Origin: CAZYWA01 sp964650975 [NCBI: uncultured bacterium]
Lineage (GTDB): Bacteria; JADJOY01
Reading direction: 5' to 3'
DNA: 6,154 nucleotides
Assembly (NCBI GenBank): GCA_964650975.1
Contig: CAZYWA010000479.1
Location: 1 to 6,154, forward strand
Position numbers and translations under genes: made by a program. How positions within the stretch are numbered: the stretch's first letter is position 1; the number at the start of each line of letters is the position of its first letter. The notes below the pieces were generated by a model. The model had not been told where the DNA came from. It did no database searches and saw only the letters and a list, made by a program, of their open reading frames with translations. Positions 1 to 5,784 of this stretch are shown piece by piece.

Positions 1-763
1 ACAGGATGTAGCCGGCTTCGGTGGTGAGCGGCACGAACGAGCCGGTGACCCGCAGGTTGCGAAGCTGCCAAGGCACCAGCAAGAGCTCGACGACCAGGCC
101 CATCGTCACCGCGATCGCGGCCCAGCGCCGCCACGGGCGCAGCCAGAACGCAAGCCACAGCACGATGGCCGGCCCCAGCGTGACACTGTCGGGCCGCATG
201 TAGAGCGTGGCGGTGGCGAGCAGCGCCACGCCGATCGCCGTGCGTACGTTCAAGCGCGGCGCCACCCGCACCGCCGCGTAAACGGTCCAGGAGCTGAGCG
301 CGATCGTCATCGCCTCGGCCCACAGCCGCCAGTCGTAGAACACCAGGAACGGATCGAGCACCGCGAGCACCGCCGCGAGCAGCGCGGCGCCCGGACCGAG
401 CAGGAGCCGCGTGACCAGGAAGATCGCCACTGGCGTCGCCGAGCCGACCAGCGCCTGCAGCGCGCGCGGAGCGAAGAGCGTCGAGCCGGTGGCGAGCTGC
501 GCACCTGCCACCAGCAGCGGGTAGCCCGGCATCCGGTGCGCGGTGGGCCGCCCGGACGCGAAACCCAGGGTTCCCTGCTCGCGAATCGTACGAGCGAGCT
601 CGGTGTAGACGACCTCGTCGCCGAGCGGCGCCACACGGGGTGCCAGGAGGCCCAACCCCAGCACGCCGCGCACCACCGCCGCCGCGGCCCAGATCGCCCA
701 CGGCGCGCGGCGCGACGCCCCCGCCGCGCGGATCGCGGCGACGGCGCGGGAGAGCGCGGGCAT
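1..763 (-). CDS. GT39/ArnT-like membrane glycosyltransferase, N-terminal part (runs off left edge)
   Basis: Reading the minus strand from the ATG at 763 gives 254 open codons to the window edge, so the C-terminus is missing. The product is polytopic: hydrophobic segments lie at about residues 22-41, 103-120, 122-142, 152-165, 175-188, 196-208 and 213-231. A GDE motif (48-50), followed by YTELARTI, sits in the first non-cytoplasmic loop where GT-C enzymes carry their acidic catalytic residue. RMPGYP follows (77-82), then RLWAE with Glu150, RPD (190-192), and PWQLRN...TGSFVPLTT near 231-248. This order is typical of family 39 (PMT/ArnT-like) enzymes, which transfer sugars from polyprenyl-phosphate donors at the outer face of the inner membrane. 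Acceptor and sugar cannot be inferred. The gene starts 26 bp after the hydrolase stop on the same strand, which suggests an operon. No clear Shine-Dalgarno is seen; an in-frame GTG at 775 is an alternative start. The family call is firm, the specificity unknown. Confidence 0.85.
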   Translation of the reverse strand, partial: MPALSRAVAAIRAAGASRRAPWAIWAAAAVVRGVLGLGLLAPRVAPLGDEVVYTELARTIREQGTLGFASGRPTAHRMPGYPLLVAGAQLATGSTLFAPRALQALVGSATPVAIFLVTRLLLGPGAALLAAVLAVLDPFLVFYDWRLWAEAMTIALSSWTVYAAVRVAPRLNVRTAIGVALLATATLYMRPDSVTLGPAIVLWLAFWLRPWRRWAAIAVTMGLVVELLLVPWQLRNLRVTGSFVPLTTEAGYIL

Positions 764-789
764 GACCGGCTGCACGCTCGAGGCCGCGC

Positions 790-3027
790 TCAGAACGGGT
801 TGGGCGTCTCGGGGCTCGCGATCTCCGCGTGGCCGGCGCCCACGGTTTGCACGAACCGCAGCACACTCGCCTGAACTTGGTCGATGGGCTCTTCCACCGG
901 GATGGGAGTGGCGAGCAGCGGGAAGGGCTTGGGCCCCGGATGCGGGAAACCAGGCTGATAGGAGAGGTCGCCGCGCTGGTTGTCGAGATCGGAGCCGTGG
1001 GTCGCTGGATTGAGCTGCACCAGCGCCGCGACCACGGTGTGACCGTCGACCGTGCGGTTGCCGGACGCGACGCTCGAGATCGACGCGAGCCCGTCCACCG
1101 CGCGTGCCGACGGCTCGAGCAGGTCGAGGCCCAGCGCTCGCGCCAGCACCTCGTTCGACGGATTGGGCACGACCTCGTCACCCATGACCTCGATCTGCAT
1201 CACGTTCTTGGGAGAATTGCGATCGAATCCGGCGATGGTCACCGGGTCGGCCACGGTGTTGGCGGCGAGCGCCAGCGAATCCCCCGCCTCGACGATGGTC
1301 TGCGCCACGCTCACGAACGGCAGCCAGCGATCGGGGAACACCTTCGAGATGTCGAGACCGAAGAGCGTCGCGATGATCGGGATGTTGCCGGCGCCCTCGC
1401 CGGGCGAGTTGACGAGCAGGTAGTTGGCGAGGCCGCCGCCGCCCACGTTGAGCACCACGCCCTCGACGAACGGATCGATCGCCGCGAACTGCGCGGCCAT
1501 GATCGCACCCAGCGAGTTGCCGACCACCACGATGTGGCTGCCGTCGAGGTGCGGCGCACCGGGCACGATCGAGAGATCGAGATCGGGACTCCGCAGCAAC
1601 CGCACCAGCTCCATCAGGTCGACGGCGGTCTGGCGGAAGTTGTCGCGGATCGCCAGCAGGTCGAGGAACGCCTCGAAGAATCCGACCGGCACCTGCAGCG
1701 CGTCCACCTCCGCGAAGCCGTCGGGGCCGGGCGCGCCGGTGAAGTTGTGGACCTGATCGGTGGTCTGGTAGCGCAGGCCGTGCGCCACGGCATCGATCGC
1801 GACGGTCGCGTAGCCCGCCTGCGCGAAGGTGTTCGCGGTGCCGAAGACCGAGGTGCGCGAGCCGCCCAGGCCGTGCTGATAGATCACCACCGGATAGCCG
1901 GCGGGCGGCGGCGGCGCGCTCGGCAGCACCAGCGTCACGGGCACGCGGTCCTGGCGCTGCATCTTGGGCTCACCGTCGACGACCACGAAGCGGTCGTCGT
2001 CGAACTGGCCGCGCAGCAGACGGTCCGGGATCCCCAGTGCCGGCGACTTGTACCAATCGGTGAGGTACGAGGCGTTGAGCACCGCACCGATCGCGCCGTG
2101 GGCGACACCGCCGGGATTGTCGAGCCCGGGATTTTGCGAAGAAGCGACGCCGAGCAGGTCGTCGAGCGCCGAGGGCGTCGCGAAGAGATACGTGAGCGTC
2201 GGGTCGCTGGTCTCGAGCTGCGGTACCGGACGGCGCTCGAGCTGGGCGCGGATCGCCGTCATCGGCTTGGCGGCGCTCTGGGTCGTGAACACCGTCATGC
2301 AGGCGAGGTCGGCGCGGGTCAGGCCGGTGGCGCCGAGCACCACGTTCAGCGCGTCGTCGTAACGGTTCTGGATCCGGTCGAGCGTCGCGTTCTGCGGATC
2401 GCGGTTCTTGTCGATGGCGGTGCTGAACGACTCGCTGGGCTGAACCGGTCCGGTGACTCCGGTGGTCGAGTTCACCCCCTGAACGTGGGTGGTGATCACC
2501 GCCGCATAGCGGGTCTCCGTCTTGAGCGGCACGCCCGCCAGCGGCAGCAGAGCCAGCGTGCGCGATGGAGCGTCCCAGTGAAGCTCGATCGGCTGCGCCG
2601 CGTGCGGTCCGGGATCGTTGCTGGCGTCGATCAGGAAGACGCTGGCGCCGGCGGCGGTGGTCGCGTCGACCGTGGCCGGCAGAGAGCCGAGATCGAGATC
2701 GCCGTCGAAGTGGAAGTAGATCGCCGTCGAGAGGCCGAATCCGTCGAGCTGCGCCAGGCCTTGCTTCAGGACGTCCGAAAGCATCGGAGCGACGGCGTCG
2801 AGGCCGGCGACCCGCAGGTGGTCGAAGCCGTCTGAATCGGGCACGAAGAAGGCGTCGTTGGGGAACGGGACGTCCAGGAACAAGAGGTCGCTGTCGTCGG
2901 GACGCACGCCGAAGAGCGCCGTCGGCCCCGGCGGAGCCGAGCCCGACGAGCCTCCGGAACCGCATCCGAGCCCCAGCACCACCAGCGCCCACAACAGCCA
3001 GGAGACAGAGCGATTCTTGCGGCCCAC
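790..3027 (-). CDS. Predicted lipoprotein alpha/beta hydrolase (bacterial virulence-factor-lipase type)
   Basis: A 745-residue product. I chose the GTG at 3027 because it follows GCGAGG with 5-nt spacing and gives a proper signal sequence: basic start (GRKNR), hydrophobic core at residues 10-20, then Cys22 in LGLGC, and a Gly/Ser/Pro linker. The lipobox is imperfect (Gly at -3), so lipidation is likely but not certain. Residues about 37-340 resemble the N-terminal region of virulence-factor lipases (FPNDAFF, LDGFGLSTAIYFHF, then a beta-rich stretch). The alpha/beta hydrolase core follows: VVIYQHGLGG (380-389) supplies the oxyanion hole, GNSLG (503-507) has nucleophile Ser505, and GDEVVPN holds the likely acid Asp617. 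The His is probably His677 (PATHG), less likely His663. The triad appears complete, so an active envelope esterase or lipase is expected; the substrate is unknown. Longer upstream reading is possible in frame but would overlap the divergent gene and bury the signal peptide. Confidence 0.88.
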   Translation of the reverse strand: MGRKNRSVSWLLWALVVLGLGCGSGGSSGSAPPGPTALFGVRPDDSDLLFLDVPFPNDAFFVPDSDGFDHLRVAGLDAVAPMLSDVLKQGLAQLDGFGLSTAIYFHFDGDLDLGSLPATVDATTAAGASVFLIDASNDPGPHAAQPIELHWDAPSRTLALLPLAGVPLKTETRYAAVITTHVQGVNSTTGVTGPVQPSESFSTAIDKNRDPQNATLDRIQNRYDDALNVVLGATGLTRADLACMTVFTTQSAAKPMTAIRAQLERRPVPQLETSDPTLTYLFATPSALDDLLGVASSQNPGLDNPGGVAHGAIGAVLNASYLTDWYKSPALGIPDRLLRGQFDDDRFVVVDGEPKMQRQDRVPVTLVLPSAPPPPAGYPVVIYQHGLGGSRTSVFGTANTFAQAGYATVAIDAVAHGLRYQTTDQVHNFTGAPGPDGFAEVDALQVPVGFFEAFLDLLAIRDNFRQTAVDLMELVRLLRSPDLDLSIVPGAPHLDGSHIVVVGNSLGAIMAAQFAAIDPFVEGVVLNVGGGGLANYLLVNSPGEGAGNIPIIATLFGLDISKVFPDRWLPFVSVAQTIVEAGDSLALAANTVADPVTIAGFDRNSPKNVMQIEVMGDEVVPNPSNEVLARALGLDLLEPSARAVDGLASISSVASGNRTVDGHTVVAALVQLNPATHGSDLDNQRGDLSYQPGFPHPGPKPFPLLATPIPVEEPIDQVQASVLRFVQTVGAGHAEIASPETPNPF

Positions 3028-3032
3028 GCGCA

Positions 3033-3038
3033 CCTCGC
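3033..3038 (-). promoter_or_regulatory. Ribosome binding site deciding the hydrolase start
   Basis: The minus strand reads GCGAGG here, 5 nt before the GTG at 3027. A second in-frame GTG at 3033 overlaps this site and would have no spaced Shine-Dalgarno, so 3027 is preferred. The difference is only two residues. Confidence 0.55.
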
Positions 3039-3062
3039 AGCGAAGTGGAGGGTGAATGCCCG

Positions 3063-3068
3063 ATTCTA
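3063..3068 (-). promoter_or_regulatory. Candidate -10 element for the hydrolase/glycosyltransferase unit
   Basis: The minus strand reads TAGAAT, matching TATAAT at five of six positions, in an otherwise GC-rich stretch. It would place transcription start near 3056 and leave a leader of about 29 nt before the GTG at 3027. No good -35 hexamer is seen at 16-18 nt spacing, so an alternative sigma factor or an activator would be needed, or the match is chance. Confidence 0.35.
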
Positions 3069-3094
3069 CACGGCTCGGGGCCAAGCGAACGTGC

Positions 3095-3123
3095 TTGCAG
3101 CACCGCGGCGCGATCGGTAATTT
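3095..3123 (+). promoter_or_regulatory. Weak candidate promoter for the PEP-synthase-like gene
   Basis: TTGCAG (3095-3100) and TAATTT (3118-3123) are separated by exactly 17 nt. TAATTT is one of the few AT-rich patches in the divergent gap. Each hexamer matches the housekeeping consensus at only three of six positions, so this is a suggestion rather than a call. It would give a leader of about 45 nt that includes the 13-bp tandem repeat. Confidence 0.2.
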
Positions 3124-3143
3124 GCGGCGCTTGCCTCGATTCC

Positions 3144-3169
3144 GCGGTGACGGAACGCGGTGACGGAAC
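3144..3169 (+). repeat. Perfect 13-bp tandem duplication upstream of the PEP-synthase-like start
   Basis: The unit GCGGTGACGGAAC occurs twice head to tail with no mismatch (3144-3156 and 3157-3169), ending 6 nt before the GTG at 3176. Each copy contains a GGA that could act as a weak Shine-Dalgarno; the second copy's GGA ends 8 nt before the GTG. The first copy also overlaps a short inverted repeat (TTCCG at 3140-3144 with CGGAA at 3151-3155). It could be a regulator site, a leader element or a recent slippage duplication. Confidence 0.75.
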
Positions 3170-3175
3170 TGAGCC

Positions 3176-5674
3176 GTGCCGAACAACGCCCTGCGCCACG
3201 TCCGCTGGCTCGAGCAGGTCACTCGCCGTGACCTCGAGTCGGTGGGCGCCAAGGCCGCCTGCCTGGGCGAGCTCGCGGCGGGCGGTCTCGCCGTGCCGGC
3301 GGGCTTCGTGGTGCCAGCCGAGGCGTTCGCGGCCGCGGACACGACGGCGGGCGCGCCGCTGGTGCTGAGCGCCGAGGTCGCGGACGAGGTGCGTGCCGCT
3401 TATCAGGAGCTGGTCACGCGCTCGCGGCGCGGCGCCGTCGCGGTGCGCTCGTCGGGCGTGCTCGAGGATCGGGACGCCGCGTCGTTCGCGGGGATCTACC
3501 GCACGTTCCTGAACGTGAGCGGCGCCGACGAGGTGGTGCGCGCGGTCGCCGAGTGCGTGCGCTCCTCGGCGGAGGAGGGCGTCGACCGCTATCGCCAGGC
3601 GCGCGGGATCGAGGGTGGCGAAGCGCGGCTCTCGGTGCTGGTGCAGGAGATGGTCGCGGCGGACGTCGCCGGAGTCGCGTTCACCATCGATCCGCTGACC
3701 GGCGACGCGAGCCGCATCGTGATCGACTCGACGTTCGGGCTGGGCGCGGCGGTGGTGTCGGGCGCGGTGATCCCCGACCACTTCGTCCTGGCTCGCGAGA
3801 CCGGCGAGCTGCTCGACGTGCGCCTCGCGTTCAAGGACCGCCAGATGCGCGCGGTGAAGGAAGGGCAGGGCACCGAGACCATCCGCATCAGCCACCAGAA
3901 GGCCAACGCGCCGAGCTTGACCGGCGACGAGCTGAAGGAGCTCTGCAGGGTGGCGCTTGCCGCCGAGCGGCTCATGGGGGCACCCCAGGACGTCGAGTGG
4001 GCCCGCGCGCGCGGTCAGTTCTTGCTGCTGCAGAGCCGGCCCGTCACGACCCGTCCTCGCGAAGCGGCCGCCGAGGAGGTGCTGACCCGGTCCGCGGACC
4101 AGCACTCGACCACGGCGCTCATCGACGAGCTGGCGCCGGTGCCGCTCACGCGTTTCGCCGCGAGCTTCGCGGAAACCGTCGCGGCGCGCGCGCTCGATAC
4201 GGTGGCGGCACGGCGCGGAGTGCCGGTGATGCCGTCGTCGGCGACGCTCGGCCAGGGAGCACCCAGCTGGTCCGCGGCACCGCTCGAAGCGATGGCGCGG
4301 GCGCTGCCGAGCCCGTTCGACCGTGGGCTCGATGCGCGCATCCGCTCGGTAGGCCGGCCCGCCAACCCGTTCGAACGCTGGGGGCTGAGCAGTCATCTGC
4401 GCAGCAAGGCGAAGGTCGTCGGCGATCTGGCGGTGCGCGTCGAGTCGTTCTTCTGGTGGCAGAGCATGGCGGACATCGAGGGCATCTCGGCCCGCGCCGC
4501 CACCGCGAGCCTCAAGGATTTTCAGGAGCGGCTCTCCGGTGTGCTCGCGCAGCGCGTGGATTCGCTGTTCCACGCGTCGTGCGTCGCCGGGCTGCTCGAG
4601 GCACGGCTCGACACGATCCCTTCGCTCAGCGACGCCGAACGCGCGGACTCGTGGCTGGGTGTCCGCGACAACACGATGCCGCGGCTCATGGGCCGGCTGG
4701 TCGAGATCGCGCACCTCGGCGCCGAGGCGCCCAAGCTTGCGGCGATCCTGCGCGGCGAAGCGATGGAGGTGCTGCCGCGTCTCGAGCGCGAGTGGGCATC
4801 GAGCGGACGGCGCATGCGCTCGGCGGTCAAGGAAGTGCTGCGCGATTACGGCCACTGGTCGGCGGTCGATCTCGACGTCTCGGCGCCCTCGTGGCGCGAG
4901 GACCCCACACCGCTGATCGCGCTCATGGGGCGTTATCTCGAGCTCGAGCCGCATGCGCTGCCCACCGCGCGCATGGCCCGGGCCGTCGAGCGCGGTCAGC
5001 TGGCGCGGCGCCGCACCCTGGACGGCGTCGCGGCCTGGCGTCGCTTCGCGCTGACGCGGCTTTTTGCTCGCTACGCCCAGGCGGTGCGCGAGCTGATCGA
5101 GGTCCAGGATCACCTGTCGCGAGTCACCGATCGCGCGCGCGTTTACGTGTCGGCGCTCGGCGGAAGGCTCGCGGCGGACGGCAAGCTCGCCGCGGTGAGC
5201 GAGATCCACTGGCTCTCGTTCGAGGACGTCGCGAAGCTCGCCGAGTCCGACTCGCCCGACGCCTCGCGCCGCCGGGGGATGGTCGCGCCGCTCGCACCGA
5301 CGTCCGCGGCGGACGCTCGCTCGCTGCCGCGGCGAGGGAAGGGGCTTTCACCCGGGCGTTCCCAGGGACCCTTGCGCCGCGTCGTGACACCGGCCGATCT
5401 CAAGCGCCTCGGACCCGGTGAGATCGCCTGGACGCCATGTCCGGGTCGCGTTTGGTTTCCGTACCTACCGCTTCTCGCGGGCCTCGTGGTCGACGCGGGC
5501 GCACCGCTGGCACTCGGCGTGCTGGGAGCGCGAGAGCTCGACGTGCCGGCCGTGGTGGGAGCGGGAGCACCGCCGGCGAGCCTCGGCGAAGGCACCTTGG
5601 TGGCGATCGACGGTCTGACGGGCGAGGTGTCGCTGGCGTCGGCCGAAAGCGGCGCCACCCGCGCGGCCAGCTGA
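3176..5674 (+). CDS. PEP-synthase/rifampicin-phosphotransferase-like protein with a swivel domain lacking the catalytic His
   Basis: An 832-residue product starting at GTG 3176; only 17 residues precede the conserved N-terminal block, as is usual for the family. Residues about 18-292 form a PEP/pyruvate-binding ATP-grasp domain: VGAKAACLGEL with Lys26, AVRSSG with Arg91, SFAGIYRTFLN, VQEMV (156-160), GVAFTIDP, and DVEWA...LLLQSRPVT with Glu274, Gln286 and Arg288. Residues about 300-690 are the helical middle domain, ending in the family-typical VREL...ALGGRLAADGKL...EIHWLSFEDV. After an Arg/Ser/Pro-rich linker, about 725-820 is the swivel domain (GLSPGR, LGPGEI, VPAVVG, VAIDGLTGEVSL). Known relatives of this layout move phosphate from ATP to a swivel His and then to pyruvate or rifampicin. 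Here the GGxxSH motif reads GAPLAL, so the acceptor His is Leu780. There is no C-terminal PEP-synthase barrel. ATP binding is likely; canonical phosphotransfer is not. Function unknown. It is divergent from the hydrolase. Confidence 0.88.
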   Translation: MPNNALRHVRWLEQVTRRDLESVGAKAACLGELAAGGLAVPAGFVVPAEAFAAADTTAGAPLVLSAEVADEVRAAYQELVTRSRRGAVAVRSSGVLEDRDAASFAGIYRTFLNVSGADEVVRAVAECVRSSAEEGVDRYRQARGIEGGEARLSVLVQEMVAADVAGVAFTIDPLTGDASRIVIDSTFGLGAAVVSGAVIPDHFVLARETGELLDVRLAFKDRQMRAVKEGQGTETIRISHQKANAPSLTGDELKELCRVALAAERLMGAPQDVEWARARGQFLLLQSRPVTTRPREAAAEEVLTRSADQHSTTALIDELAPVPLTRFAASFAETVAARALDTVAARRGVPVMPSSATLGQGAPSWSAAPLEAMARALPSPFDRGLDARIRSVGRPANPFERWGLSSHLRSKAKVVGDLAVRVESFFWWQSMADIEGISARAATASLKDFQERLSGVLAQRVDSLFHASCVAGLLEARLDTIPSLSDAERADSWLGVRDNTMPRLMGRLVEIAHLGAEAPKLAAILRGEAMEVLPRLEREWASSGRRMRSAVKEVLRDYGHWSAVDLDVSAPSWREDPTPLIALMGRYLELEPHALPTARMARAVERGQLARRRTLDGVAAWRRFALTRLFARYAQAVRELIEVQDHLSRVTDRARVYVSALGGRLAADGKLAAVSEIHWLSFEDVAKLAESDSPDASRRRGMVAPLAPTSAADARSLPRRGKGLSPGRSQGPLRRVVTPADLKRLGPGEIAWTPCPGRVWFPYLPLLAGLVVDAGAPLALGVLGARELDVPAVVGAGAPPASLGEGTLVAIDGLTGEVSLASAESGATRAAS

Positions 5675-5692
5675 GCGAGTACGGCAGTTGGG

Positions 5693-5716
5693 ACGGACCG
5701 GCTCCAGCCGGTCCGT
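5693..5716. terminator. Perfect 10-bp hairpin, likely bidirectional terminator (first of two)
   Basis: ACGGACCGGC (5693-5702) pairs perfectly with GCCGGTCCGT (5707-5716) around a TCCA loop. It starts 19 nt after the stop of the PEP-synthase-like gene, in the gap between two convergent genes. No T-run follows on either strand, so it is not a classic intrinsic terminator, but strong GC-rich hairpins at convergent ends commonly serve this role in high-GC genomes. Confidence 0.6.
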
Positions 5717-5736
5717 GCGCGAGCCAGCGCGATCGC

Positions 5737-5756
5737 GGCGCGGCGGGAGCCGCGCC
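5737..5756. terminator. Second perfect hairpin in the convergent gap
   Basis: GGCGCGGC (5737-5744) pairs with GCCGCGCC (5749-5756) around a GGGA loop, giving an 8-bp all-GC stem. It lies 20 nt from the first hairpin and 28 nt from the stop of the minus-strand gene, so it would be the first hairpin met by transcription from the right. It has no T-run. It could instead be one copy of a dispersed GC-rich palindromic repeat. Confidence 0.5.
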
Positions 5757-5784
5757 CTCCCAGCATCGGCCGGACGCCGAGCGC

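Noticed and set aside
829-2835. A 668-codon plus-strand open frame lying opposite the hydrolase gene
   Set aside because: It is rich in Arg, His, Val, Asp and Glu with no hydrophobic core or recognisable motif, the usual look of the antisense of a high-GC gene. The minus-strand reading has a signal peptide and a full hydrolase triad.
3028-3342. N-terminal extension of the hydrolase up to an ATG at 3342
   Set aside because: It would overlap the start of the divergent gene by more than 160 bp and place about 105 unconserved, Arg/Pro-rich residues before a clear lipoprotein signal sequence. The GTG at 3027 has a spaced ribosome binding site.
1970-5209. A 1079-codon minus-strand open frame spanning parts of the hydrolase and the PEP-synthase-like gene
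   Set aside because: It is low-complexity Arg/Ala/Gly/His sequence running across two well-supported genes in other frames and across their control region. Its length follows from the scarcity of stop codons at high GC.
3553-5421. A 622-codon plus-strand open frame inside the PEP-synthase-like gene in another frame
   Set aside because: The composition is almost all Arg, Gly and Ala with no motif; the main frame carries conserved domain motifs throughout.
3176-5674. Calling the PEP-synthase-like gene a rifampicin resistance phosphotransferase or PEP synthase
   Set aside because: Domain order fits rifampicin phosphotransferase, but the essential swivel His is Leu; PEP synthase would also need a C-terminal PEP-binding barrel, which is absent. 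A specific enzymatic name would be misleading.
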